Assembly (NCBI GenBank): GCA_963580455.1
Contig: OY756964.1
Span: forward strand, 20,620,001 to 20,684,000
Length of the DNA stretch: 64,000 nt
Reading direction: 5' to 3'
Source: Euonymus europaeus
Taxonomy: Eukaryota; Streptophyta; Magnoliopsida; Celastrales; Celastraceae
Both the position numbers and the translations under genes were made by a program. Below, in pieces: positions 24,249 through 35,914 of the stretch (positions within the stretch are counted from its first letter, which is position 1; each line of letters opens with the position of its first letter). Under the pieces are notes generated by a model, which ran no database searches, was not told the DNA's origin, and saw only the letters and a program-made list of their open reading frames with translations.

Positions 24249-26187
24249 GAACAGTGTTATATTCTAGTGTGGGGATGGTGGGAACCTAAAACTTGGAGTT
24301 TCAGTTTTTCTATTAGTGACGTGAGAACTTCTTGTTTTAACTTCTGGTCCTTGTTTGTTTTTATGCTATGCCTCTTTGCAATGATGATTACTAGTAGCAT
24401 GGTTTGATTGCTTTTGAGACAAGTTGTCTGATTTGTGGCTTAGAGACTGTAAAATGTTGTTTTTGAACACATATAAAAAAAAATACAGCCTAAATGTGAA
24501 GTAAAAAAGAATGAGTATTTTGAAAACATCACTTAGCCAAATGCGGAGACTATGACCTATGTGAGCTTTGAGCCTTTCCACCTTCATTGAGTGATGAAAA
24601 TCAACTCCACTTTTTATTTTGTGCTCACTATATACTAGATGATCTCATTATCTTTGTTCGGTTGCTTGGTCACTTGCTAAGCATGCATCTCATGAGCATA
24701 ACATTCTTGTGAACTCTCCATGGGAAGATCATTTTTGTTCTCGGGAAATGACAGTAAGGCCATCTTTATTAGCCACTAAATTCCCTTTTCAATCAACCCT
24801 CACGAAAAATATTATCCCTAGATCCCTTTTTGAAGCCAAACACTAGCCTTTCCTTCTTAGCCACATACTACAGCTATTTGGATAAATTGTGAAGTATTTA
24901 ATGCATTTATTGAAAATCATTGGGATATACTGTGAGAAAGCACAATGATTGAGGAATTCTCTTGGGCTTTGCATGAATTATCATTAGAGAAGAGAATGAA
25001 TTTGGTAAAAAAAGGAAATTTCCCGATTGTGAAAAGAAAAAAAAAGTGTAAAGTCTGTGTAACAACCCGAACCTCCAGGTCCAGCCAGCCATTACAGGCC
25101 CATGGGCCACTACCCCCAACCCATCTCCAAATCCACAACGGCCCGCGAACGGACAACAATCCGGCCCACTCCCTGGGCAATCCAAATCCGGTAGGTTGTT
25201 GAAGGTAAGAGTTGAACCCCTGACCTCCCTTTAACATGCGGCCTTTGGAAACACATGCTACCAGCTAAGCCATGGCTTAGTTGGTAGCATGTGTTGCCAA
25301 AGGCCGCATGTTAAAGGGAGGTCAGGGGTTCAACTCCTACTTCAACAACCTACCGGATTTGGATTGCCTAGGGAGTGGGCCGGATTTTTGTCCGTTCGCG
25401 GGCCGTTGTGGATTTGGAGATGGGTTGGGGGTAGTGGCCCATGGACCTGTAATGGCTGGCTGAACCTGGAGGGTCGGGTCGTTACAGTCTGGGTGAATAA
25501 AAAAAAGATTTGAGGAAGAATAAATGAGAATTGCTGATGGTTGATTTTATGAGAATGGTCTTCAATTGCTAATTTGAATAGTTCTTCAATTGTTATCAGC
25601 ACTCTTATAAATGCCTTCTTCCTACCTAAACCCTAGCCTTACATTACAAGCTTTAAAAGTCCTACTTGATCCTTGAGAAATTATGATCCAAACATGGGAG
25701 TAAATTTGGGTGTTGCTCACTGCTTAGCAGTGGCATCCTTTCATAAGATCATATTCTGCATGTTTCATGAGCTTTCTTTGCAAAATGTATATGGGATCTT
25801 GATTACACTATTCCACCCATATACACATGAGTGAAACACTTTAGCCAACTTCGGTGTGACTTTATTTCTGAGTGAACATCGGTGAGATTTTGAAGTTGAG
25901 GCTAAGAGCTTTGTGATGTGTTCCTAAAATCAACTTATTCTGAGATGTAACCTAAGGGCTACTCTTTACTTTCTGAATAATAAGTCTCTAAGTTGTGGAT
26001 AAGATAGCTATACTCTATATTGTGATTGAAATGTGTGATCTTCTGAGACTAAACAAGGAGCTGAAAATTGCATTCTGCTCCTAATGCTAATCTCATTCTC
26101 ATTGGTGTCCATGCTTTCATGTAAATCCTCTTTTCTAAAAATTCAAGATTTGCTCGAGGACGAGAAAAAGCCTAGTGTGGGGGTGTT
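24249..26187. other. 3' non-coding interior of the Athila-like element
   Basis: No long reading frame belongs to the element here. A purine-tract-like AGTGTGGGGA occurs at about 24267 and the true tract just before 26188. A palindromic insertion occupies 25058-25486. Athila elements usually have such a long non-coding 3' interior. Confidence 0.65.
25053..25491. mobile_element. 429-bp palindromic insertion with Pol III-like boxes, 5-bp target duplication
   Basis: Two arms (25058-25272 and 25273-25486) are near-perfect inverted copies meeting at GCCATGGC. The element begins TGTAAC, ends GTTACA, and is flanked by GTCTG at 25053-25057 and 25487-25491. Reading outward from the centre, each arm starts like a tRNA gene: GGCTTAGTTGGTAGCATG (A-box-like), then about 42 bases later GGTTCAACTCC (B-box-like; 25327-25337 on the right arm). 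It is either a head-to-head SINE dimer that moved as a unit or a fold-back element built from tRNA-derived sequence. Reading frames within it are by-products of the palindrome. Confidence 0.85.
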
Positions 26188-27605
26188 TGATCTATCTAAT
26201 ATTTACATTACTTTTGTACACCATTTAACACTAGTTTTTGCCTCATTTGATGCTTTTGAGAATCAATACTGCCTAATCTTGTGATTAATGTTACTTTCAT
26301 ATCAAAGGCAAAAAGGGAAAAAGAAGAGGTTAAAATGACATAAAAATTGGGGATGGATCAACTTTTCTGGAGATGGATCAACCACAAAACAAGGCACAAG
26401 AATCCAGGGAATTTAGGGGATCGATCACCCATTTTGGTGGATCGATCCATCGTGAAGTTATGAATGGCAGAGAAGTTTGTGGATCGATCACCCATTTTTG
26501 TGGACAGATCCCCTTTGAAGTTATGAATGGCAAAGAATTCTATGGATCGATCGCCCATTTTGGGAGATCGATCCCCCACGCGCAGATCGCGAATTTCATG
26601 TTTTCCAGCTGGGAAAACTTTGCTAAAATTAGAAAATACTAAGCCAAAACGGCATAGCTTAGTGTACAGAACGTCACTAGGGTTTATGGACGTATAAAAG
26701 ATCATCTTATGTCATTTTGAAGGGGGATCATAACCTAGCCACCATTCTCTCACATCTTGGGAGAGTTGAAGAAGAAGATGAGGAGAGAGGAAGCGGAGCT
26801 CCAGATTTTCTGGGTTTAATCTTTCTTTTTACTTCTTGCTATGGATATTATGATTGTTATTTGTGTTGTTCTTGTTATTATGAGGAACTAATCCTCTCAT
26901 TAGGGTCCTAATGTAACCTAACTTTGAAGATTCCATGAACTTGGCTTGATAATTTATTGATTTCTGCATATTATTGAGTATTTATGGTTATATTTAATGC
27001 TCTTGAGTGCTTGATCACCATTCAAGTGATTTGATGCTTGGGTTGAGACCGGAAGGAGATATCCAGGATTTGCATCTTGCCATAGATACCATAGGGTTCA
27101 TGCACCATAGGAATATAGGGACATGCCTTGTGCAATCGTTATGTGGTTTTCCACTAATCTTAATGGGTTTTTGTCACTTAAATCCGAATGTTAGGAATAA
27201 CAGGGGTTAGTGATAGGAACACTTTCAGTGTAACCAGGAATGAAGCATTGAATAGGTAAGGGAGACCGATTGTCAATAATTGTTGGTAATTACGGATTAT
27301 TAAGTCAAGGGAGTAGAATTGGATAGGTGATGGTGAAATTAGGAACCCTAGTCTTTACTCATTCGATTAATATAAGTCACTGTTGTTCGTTTACATCTTA
27401 AAGTACTTCTTTAGAATATAAATTTTTGTTACATTGTTTATCTTAGTGTTAATGAAATCAAAACAACTTATTCGATTCTCCAAATAGCGCTAGTGTTAAT
27501 CATAACGGGTACTCATCAACTGTTAACTCAATCCTCGTGGGAACGATAATCTATTCATCACTTTATTACTTTTGTGATTTGTGCGCTTGCAAATAAGTCT
27601 CATCA
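26188..27605 (+). repeat. 3' LTR of the Athila-like element (1,418 bp)
   Basis: Starts TGATCTATCTAATATT and ends GTCTCATCA, matching the 5' LTR with scattered substitutions. It carries an extra GGATCGATC-containing unit between about 26480 and 26560 and a short duplication near 26350-26385 (GATGGATCAAC twice). Confidence 0.92.
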
Positions 27606-27610
27606 TGTAT

Positions 27611-29366
27611 CACACTAGTAGCTGCTAGAAATATAATTTAGGCCTATTCAATCTGAAGACGGCCCACAAGTTTTATGTGAGGTTGGTAACATTGGAATTG
27701 TCAGGTCGAGACGAATTTCATGTCGTTGGCCTTGCCATCGAAAATTGTTTTGCTTCGATCCGGCCGTTTCTAAAGACGGATTGAGACGAGATCAATTCGT
27801 TTCGTCTAGGCAATTTCAACGACACTAACCTTGGCTCAATCCGCCATCAAAAGCGATTACCTAGTAAAAAAAATATTTTTAACGGTTCTAAAGAGAAAAA
27901 TTATTTTCTACTGAGAGAAACAACATTGTAAAGTTATAGTGATATTATTGACCCATTATTAAGGCTTTGGTTTGAGTGCTTCCAATGATAAGAATTTGTT
28001 GAGTTTAACGAACCCGAACTTTCGAGTTCATCACTTGGGACATAGAGAAAAAGTAGTTTTATTGGCAAAAATAGTTTTGACCAATTTTGAAAGTTTGAAC
28101 CCCCAATGTTTAGGGTACCCGAGTTCGTTAGAATTTAGTAGTTAGGATCTTAGGGTTTAGCACTTGTGACATTTAAGATTTTAGTAGCGAATATATTTCA
28201 TGAGCCCGTTAGGGTTTAGCGAATCCAAGTATTTGGGTTCATCACTGGAGACATAGTGTTTTAGTAGTGAATATGAGCTTCGGGCTTTTATAGAGAAAAA
28301 GAGGCTTTACAGAGAAATATGTTATATAGAAGAGAAAAAAAAGAAGTCATGCACTAGCAGTAGAACGAAAATTTTAATTTCATATTTTTTTGCCTAAATT
28401 TTTCGTTCGAGTCTTGGGGTTCATCACTTAAGAATTAGGATTTTAGTAATGAATCCGAACTTTGGGTCTATCAAATAAAGAAAAAGAGATTTTATAGAGA
28501 AAAAATGATTTAACAAAGAAATACCTACAAAGAAAATTAGTTTTGCATTAGCAATAGAACGAAAAGTATAATTTCATTAAAATTTTGCATACCTTTTTCT
28601 GTCCGATCACCAAAATAAAAGCTGTTGGTCCCAAAAGAAACGCGAATGCGAGAGGAGTATAACCCGACCTAGTCGTTAAAAGAGAGGTTTATCGTTGTTG
28701 GAAAGCTACTGCGAAGCTCCGAAGACGCATGAAAACTTCCTCTCCTCACTGCGGCTATTTTTTTGGTGTGGGGTCGAGGTGAGGCTGATGACATTGGAAT
28801 CACCTAGTCAAGACGAATCCAACGTCACTGGTCTCACCTCGATTCGATGTTGAAAAAGTTTGGATTGAGGCAAAAATCGTTTCGGACTCTAGAATGCATT
28901 TTGCCTCAATCCGGACATTTACGATAGCAGATTGAGGAGAGATTACCACTATTGGACTCGTCTCAGTGATACGATTTCAAAGGCAGTGGTCTTGCTTTGA
29001 TCGAACGCTGAGAAGGGGAGATATGGTTGCCGACCCGTTTTGACTTAGTTGGATGATATAAGTATTTTCGGAGTATCAATTATTTTGTCTTTATTTCTAA
29101 GTTTTAAAATGGGATGGACCTATTTCAAGGAATGAAACTCCTCAAGTTTTTCTATCTAATTTGTCCTGAAAAATACACGAATGATATAATAATAAATTCG
29201 GAATAATATATTTAAAAATCTTTTTAAAAATTGATATTGCAGTGTATTTTACTCATGGTGTTGCATGCAATTGCAAAGGTTGGGTTGAATTCAGCATGAG
29301 AAATCTGTGGTTAGGATTTTTGGATCACACACATCTCCACAATAGAATGATATTCTTTGTTTTGTA
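27611..29366. other. Intergenic DNA right of the retrotransposon
   Basis: No coding sequence is supported. Two internally related stretches are visible. ATTGAGACGAG and CAATCCGG-type motifs recur at 27760-27850 and 28780-29000. GAGAAAAAGAGGCTTTA and a (C/A)TTAGCA(A/G)TAGAACGAAAA motif recur near 28290-28370 and 28480-28570. It looks like an old, diverged repeat. Confidence 0.45.
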
Positions 29367-29787
29367 CTTAGGGTCTGCTTGGATTAGGGGTTTGGAGGGT
29401 TAAGTGGGGTAATGATTATATAACTTCTTTGATTTTAAGTGATAGGGAGTTAGAAGGGTAGTGTAGGGGATAAATTATCCCTAGCCTATTCTCATTAAGT
29501 GATAATTGTAACCCATTGATTTGGGATTAGGAGGATAGAGCAGGGGTAAGTCATTTTAAATATTTAAATTATTTAATTTATCTCATTCTGTCTTTTATCC
29601 AAACAAAGTTAATAATATATACTTTAATTAACTCTTACTCTTTCTATTAAAAAAAATTAACTCTTACTCTTTCTATTAAAAAAAAATTAACTCTTAATCT
29701 ATCCAATCAAGATAGAGTTTCATTTAATTACTCTACTCTTCCTCACTTAATTCTCTCCTACTTTTTTTTATCCAAGCAAATCCTAAG
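29367..29787. mobile_element. MITE with about 20-bp terminal inverted repeats
   Basis: The left end CTTAGGGTCTGCTTGGATTA and the right end (reverse complement CTTAGGATTTGCTTGGATAA) form imperfect inverted repeats 421 bp apart. No reading frame lies inside. A unit of about 34 bp, TTAACTCTTACTCTTTCTATT plus an A run, is tandemly repeated at 29626-29700. The class is uncertain; TTA/TAA next to the ends would suit a PIF/Harbinger type. Confidence 0.65.
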
Positions 29788-30312
29788 CTCACGCGAATTT
29801 ACTTGAGTTCACCTCAAAAGGCTTCATTCTAATAGAGATGCTGTCCACACTTATAAACTCATAATCTTTCCCATTTGTAAGCCTATGTGAAACTTTGGGA
29901 GCACACCCAAAATCATTAAAGTATTCCCTAAAAATGAGTAGTAAAATATGAGAACGCCTACTCCAGTCGTGTGGATCATCAAGACAAGAACTTTGCTGCT
30001 GCTCAGACTTGTTCTCATATAGTTGTTTAGATACCAGCTCAAAGTTGACAGCAGATATAAAACTAAAACTGAACAGAAATTATATAAACAGAAAAAGAGT
30101 GAAGATTGAGAGCATATAATATGCACAGATGCTCTAAACTGAGCTTTTTTTTTTCATACCAGAACGAAGAACAATCACACTACTTATACAACACACCAAA
30201 GCAACAAAGCTATGACACATAAGCACACCAAAAATACATAAGTCAACTAGGCAAAACCAGAAACATGGTCAACACTCTAAGCAAACCTCACAATATTTAA
30301 CAGAAATTAATA

Positions 30313-31906
30313 TTACAATTCATAGAAGCGTCCATGTTCTTTGTTTTTTTTCACCCATACAGCGTAATTATTTCCAGATGTAGCAACCTGAAAGTTTGAA
30401 GGAATAAGGTTTCCAAGATCCATCTTTGGCCCAATCTTCATCATGATTTTTTCATCAATGGCTGCCACATAAAGGTCAGAATCAGCGGCCAAAATATTCA
30501 CAGTGCTTGTGCTAGTTATCCCATTGCTCTTCCTGACTGCAGTCAATTTACTAATCTCTTCCTTCAATCCCCAGTCAAAGAAGTGATCATAAAACTGCCC
30601 AAAAGTAAAATAAAACATTTCAATAATTTATGTATCAGTCTAGACATATAGAAAATTAGTCACAATGTGAGTAACCATTACGGCAAAGTTACTTACTATG
30701 GACGGAGTACCAGGATGTGTGAGAATGTAAGCATAACCCTGCATGACTTTGTTTGATGGGAATGGCCAACGGTTTTGAGTAGACCCAGTATCATGATTGT
30801 CAATGAAAGTCACAGCATTTTGAGGCAAAAGGCCAATGAGTCCGGAAGGCTTCCCATTTCTGTCCTTCAACCGCCACAACTTGCCTTGCACGGCATCTTG
30901 AAGAATCCCCTTCGTGGTGAAATCAAATGCTGTAACCACCCCACCAGCAGTAGTCACCCAATCTTTCAAGGTTTGTCTGTGTGCATCCTCCTGACCTGTT
31001 GAAAGTGTGTTCCAATTCTCCCCAACTGCGAAATCCGGCTTAGTTTGTTCCATATAGTACTTGAGGAGACTTGGTGCATACCCTTTAACAAAATCAAATC
31101 TCCATCCATCGAAACCGATTTCAGATTTCAACCAGTTCATCCAATCTGAGAGCTCCCTCTGCACTCTCGGATTGATATGGTCAATGTCTGGTGCGGGCTC
31201 ATAGCCTTCTCCAGAGTCAAGATTTCCTGTTCCATCAGAATAGGCAATGTCATCCCTACAAATGAAGGATGGACCCCAGTCAAGACGGTCGTCGGGAGTT
31301 CCACCTTCAAATATGCACCAAATGCCTCTGCCGTCTTTTTTCTCAGCAGTTCTGTGGTTTATGACTACGTCAGCTATCACCTTGATTCCCTTCTCATGGA
31401 ATGCACCGACTAGCGATTTTAGCTCCGCCTTCGATCCATACTTCGAGGCATCCAGGTCGTATAGCCTTCCAGGCAAGTATCCTGGAACAGGTAAAAATAA
31501 GCAATCTCACACTCAACCTCATAATTGAACATATAAGGTATGACAATTCAGCAGAAAATGCACAGGTATAAGTCATACCTTGGGGGGCGACTGACTGCGA
31601 GGGAGGAGGAAGCCAGACATGAGTGATTCCGGCTTTAGCCAGATCTGGAATAGTGTTCTTAAGTGAATTGTACCATCCTCCAGCCTTGTTACATGACTCC
31701 CAATTGAAACCCTGTAAAGTAAACAAATTGCAGAAATTTAAAATTAACAAACGATGCAAAGTACGTCTACATATATAGCTAACAGAAAAAGGCCTATTTA
31801 TTGTGAGTTGTTCATAAAATACCTGAAACAGTAAGGTCGCAGATGCGAGAGGAATGAAAATAGAGAGCAGCAGAGAGAGGACGCCAAGTGAAGTGAGAAA
31901 ACTCAT
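30313..31906 (-). CDS. AMY1: Alpha-amylase, secreted AMY1 type, copy B
   Basis: Four exons (31906-31823, 31711-31579, 31481-30697, 30594-30313) splice in frame to 427 residues. Signal peptide and all four GH13 signatures match copy A, with the catalytic Asp, Glu and Asp in [13 protein letters not shown] and NHDTGSTQ. Differences include SQSVAPQ instead of SQSVGPAPQ at the exon 2 end, [10 protein letters not shown] instead of [10 protein letters not shown], and a longer C-terminus ([14 protein letters not shown]). The exon layout is identical, so the pair arose by DNA duplication, not retroposition. Copy B keeps the fuller C-terminus and may be closer to the ancestral form. Confidence 0.93.
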
Positions 31907-31949
31907 TCTGGTTTTGTTTGTCTACAGAAAGTAGATGTTATCCTGTCTT

Positions 31950-31957
31950 ACTTATAG
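31950..31957 (-). promoter_or_regulatory. Candidate TATA box of AMY copy B
   Basis: Minus-strand CTATAAGT, 44 bases before the ATG at 31906, in the same position as in copy A. Upstream sequence beyond about 60 bases differs more between the two genes, leaving room for different regulation. Confidence 0.45.
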
Positions 31958-32644
31958 GCATCTTTGCAACTTCATGATTGTTCACATATCACAAGTAACA
32001 ACATTACAATAAGCCCATAGAATTGTTGCATTAAGCATTAACCCGTTCGAAACGCAAAGAAAAAAAAAAGCAAGGGATCCAATCATGGAAGCCCCAATAG
32101 AATATTCAATATTGGAATAGTCCTTAAATCATTCAATTTCCATACAAAATTTGACCTGAGAAGACCTTTGGGTCCTCCATTAAATCATTAATCTCCATAC
32201 AAAATTTGACCTGAGAAAACTCTTGGGTCCTCCACTATCCGGTGATAAAATATCTGTGCATGTACTCTTGTATTTTACCATACAAGACTACTTATTCTTG
32301 ATCCTCTCATCTGGTCTTAGGTAGGAAACAAATGGGGACATGAAAGATGAAATCAATACCTCCAGTTGGCAGCAAGTATTTCTCAATCTTTGTTTGATCA
32401 ATCGTTTGTCATCTTATTTTAAGATTCAAGAACAAGTGGTTACCTAGCAGAAGATCCAAGAATAAATAGAAACATTTATAAATTTAAGAACCATCAAACT
32501 CGTCAATAACAAGGAAAAGATACCGCAACCAGAGTTCATAAACAGACGCAGCCAGAGTTCATAAGAAGAATACAATATTAATCAGAGAAACCCAGATATC
32601 GAGTAAATAATAAGAGAATTCAAGTCAAGAAAAGGAAAAGGCCC

Positions 32645-32850
32645 AACCTTTCTTGGCCTCTCCCCTTTGTCGAGATCAACGGTGTCAGCGACCTTAGCGA
32701 ACCCAATTTTCTGAAATTCAATCACAGAACAAGAAAGTAAACACGGGTTTCAATGATACATGAGTACATCAAGTGCAAACAAAAGGCAACGGAACTGTGG
32801 AGATTGGGACAGATGTTGAATTGATAGACAATATTGATTTTCCGGACGAC
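32645..32850 (-). pseudogene. SCP2 pseudogene fragment, copy B
   Basis: Two of the three blocks seen in copy A survive. VYQFNI is at about 32850-32800, followed by a Cys where copy A has Ala. KIGFAKVADTVDLDKGE is at about 32716-32660, after which the frame shifts. The third block (DATFTFKDEDF) is absent because it falls in the 413-bp deletion. It is more decayed than copy A. Confidence 0.7.
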
Positions 32851-32925
32851 CATATTAGCTTTCCTCGGTTTCGAGGAAGTGTTTCGTAAGGTCAAAATGG
32901 CGTCGGATTACTGGTTGGCTACAAT

Positions 32926-35420
32926 TTGAGAAACCGACTACTGACATGGCTTCATCGTCAATCAAAAATTGCATAAATTTTTGAAGGTTGGATAGGTTAG
33001 TGAAAATAATCTTTTTATTTATTAAATATATTCATTAATTTTATAGTTTAATAGATTTATGGGTTCATAAAATTTATTTAATTTTGATAAAAAAATAGAA
33101 TTTATTTAATAAAATTTATAATTAATTAATTATATTGTTTAAAGGTAAAAATTTAACGTTGTTTATATTTATTTCAACGAAAATCCTTTTTTTTTAAAAC
33201 ATTGAAAATATTTTTTCATTAAAAGTTGAATGCAATAAATTATCATATTACATGATATTATTCTTCGCCCAAGAACTCTAAAAGATTTTTCTCTTGACAA
33301 ACGAATATGTAAAATTTAATATGAAAGAATCTCGCTTGCATGATCATGTTAATACAATAGAGGCTAGACCAAGCTGACCTAAAATATTTTTCAGCAATTA
33401 ATACAGCCTTCTCAATAATCAAAATATAAAAATATTAAATTAATTCTATCAAAATAATTAACCCTAAAGAATTACAAAACGTGCAATTGGCGGTCCAAGG
33501 CTTAAGGCGGGGAAAAAAGAATCACAAATGTCTATCAAAAATTTAGAGAGAATGTAAATCAAATAGTTTCTTGTTCCTATTTTCTTGTTCGAATTCATTT
33601 TATAATGAAGTAATAACATACGAGATTTTATCACAGCGGAACAACGTCAGATAAAGTAGGTTGAGATTCGTGTTGATAGGCTCGCAATCTCACAAACAAC
33701 GACATTAGTACTATTACATTAGTATTGCTTCAAAACTAATATATATATAGAAGAGATAGTTTTTCGAGCTTTTGAGTTATTAATTTTCGACACTATCACA
33801 TGTAATATAGTGATATGAGTAGTAGATGATTAGATACACATTTATTCGAAAATTATGAGTCATTGAGATGTAGATTTGTGTCCTAGTTTAGTTTTATCCA
33901 AAATATATAATCCATATATTATTTTTTATTTTTTGCAGAGGCTTTATCAAAATAATAATGGACGAGTTAAGTTACCATTTCAAGTCCAAAAATTATTTCA
34001 GGTCGAGGTCGAATTTTCGGTCCAAATATTTGGACTTGTATTTTGTTCTGAATGTATTTAACTTCGACTTAACTTTCTCCGATGATAAGAGAATGTGATT
34101 AATAATCAAAACAACTTATTATAAATACATAAAATATATTAAAAATTTTGAGTATAATTCTCAAAATATACTAAAAACTAAAATATAATTTTAGTATATA
34201 ATTAAATAAGATCAACGCCCAAGGAATTAGTGTTAATAAATGAGATCAACATTAAAAGAATTTGTCTATGGACTTAATTCTATTGAACTGGTGTCTGGTC
34301 TTATTTCTATTGAAGAAATGTGATAAATCAAATCATAAATTCGTTTTAAAGTTGGTTTATTAACTAAATGTATGGAACCAGTATAACTATTATTTAAGAT
34401 AGAGAACTTTAAGTAATATGATGCATACCCTATTTTAACTATTTTCCATATTTTATTCTCTAAATAGGGGGAAAACAATGTTTAGATTTATCGTGAGAAC
34501 GTTATTAATAAATCTCCACCACTAATGTGATTTTGTTTATTTTTTTCTCTCTTTTGAAAAAAAACACTATTTTTAAATGTCAAATCGCTGGAATGGTGAC
34601 CAATGTATGATTTTTGATGCATCAGATAATCATAAATTTTTTTAAAAAAAATATATATATATATATATTTATCATGAATTTTTTAGAAAATAGCTAAATT
34701 ATTTTTAAAAAATTTATAACAAATATGAACCTTAAGATAAAAGTAAGTTAGACAGTAGATCTCGCTAATTTTTTTAGTTTTGAAGAGAAACTTAAAATTT
34801 TGAAAAAAAAATGAAACCAAGGAATTTTTTTATCTAACTCAATTTTTAAAATTTCCAAAATTCTCTCACTTATCTTGATTGTTTTGTATTAGTAAAAATA
34901 TCAAAAAAAATGACAATGAACCAAGCCAAAGAGACCGCCAGATGACAAAATCACATGCTTGTTGTAGAACATTTTGTTCGTATGCATATGTCATCAAATT
35001 AGAAAAAAATAGTAATTTTTTAAAAATAATAACCGATAACCATCACAAATAAATAAATAAAAACATTATTTAGAGATAAGATGGGACGGGGAGAGGTGAG
35101 AAGAATTTTTAAGGTATTTTAGTTTTTTAAAATTGATGAAGGATATTTTAAATAGTCTAAATAAATTTTATGAATTTATTGATATATTTGATTGAGTCAT
35201 GGATTTCATTGTGTATAAGTTTACAAGAAATGACTTATTAGTATAATACCCTTAATTTTTTCCCTCTTTGTGGTAGTTTGAGGGTATCACATTAAAAGTT
35301 GTTAGAAATGTAATTCATACCTGTCCGGCCCGGAGACATCCTGCAAGTTTAATATGTCGGGGCAAGCCAGCCCGATAAATTTTGCAGGCAACTCAAACCT
35401 ATTGACCAAGCACACTAACT
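32926..35420. other. AT-rich intergenic DNA
   Basis: Very AT-rich with no coding sequence I can support. A short (AT)n run is at about 34650-34668. A GC-richer patch at 35320-35400 (CCGGCCCGGAGAC, GGGGCAAGCCAGCCC) resembles another at 36755-36810 and may be pieces of one repeat. Confidence 0.4.
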
Positions 35421-35422
35421 AG

Positions 35423-35914
35423 TCGTTTGGTATGTAGAATGGTTCGAGTGAGAATGAGATTTTGATTCTCACGTTTGATATGTATAAAAACTGAGAATGA
35501 GAATGAGGATAAAATGTGTTTTGTCCATTTTGTCATTTACTAGTAGTATTTGCAGTGTCATTTTACCCTTTTCAAAAAAAAAAATTACTTATTACATTAT
35601 TATTTTATATACTTAATAAGTAAAAAAAATCTGAAAAAAATAGGGGAAAATCCTGCAAAAAAAATAATTTCTGAAAAAAAAATATGTAAAAAAAATATGG
35701 AAAAAAAAACTACAAAAATAAAGGGGCATTAGAGTCATTTTTGCATCAATTCCATGTGAAATGATGTATTCCCATCAAATTGAGTTGAAATGGGAATGAA
35801 GAGAGAGTGGAATGAGAATGGATTCCACCAAAAAATAACACACCAAATGATGAAATAGAATGAGTCATTCCTTATTCCCTCCCTATTCCCTCTCTATTCT
35901 CATAACCAAACATC
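35423..35914. mobile_element. Candidate MITE with GTTTGGT ends
   Basis: The left end CGTTTGGTATGTAGAATGG and the right end (reverse complement GATGTTTGGTTATGAGAATAG) form imperfect inverted repeats about 490 bp apart. The interior near both ends is rich in GAGAATGAGAATGAGG/CCCTATTCCCT sequence, itself inverted. No transposase is present. The boundaries are approximate. Confidence 0.55.

Larger units (their letters stand above)
18624..27610 (+). mobile_element. Athila-like Ty3/gypsy LTR retrotransposon, non-autonomous
   Basis: A complete insertion: target duplications TGTAT at 18624-18628 and 27606-27610 flank an 8,977-bp element (18629-27605) with two LTRs. After the 5' LTR comes TGGCGCCGTTGTCGGGG (19964-19980), complementary to the 3' end of tRNA-Asp with one change; this primer is typical of Athila and Tat lineages. 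Before the 3' LTR is the purine tract AGTGTGGGGGTGTT. Inside are gag-protease (20074-22773) and a second ORF (23139-24248). No reverse transcriptase, RNase H or integrase motif is present, so it needed help to move. The aspartic protease DLGSSIN motif and the CTCGAGGACGAGAAAAAG before the purine tract also fit Athila. Confidence 0.92.
30305..32925. repeat. Segmental duplication, copy B (AMY1 plus SCP2 remnant)
   Basis: Counterpart of 14251-17165. Coding exons and the first two introns are close to identical; the promoter and SCP2 parts are more diverged. It lacks 413 bp present in copy A; the junction CTTGATCC at 32297-32304 has TTG microhomology. It also has a local duplication of the CAAAATTTGACCTGAGAA motif (about 32146 and 32202). 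Confidence 0.85.

Noticed and set aside
24907..25602. Overlapping frames on both strands rich in Gly, Pro and Trp
   Set aside because: They arise from the palindromic insertion, which reads the same on both strands; not genes.
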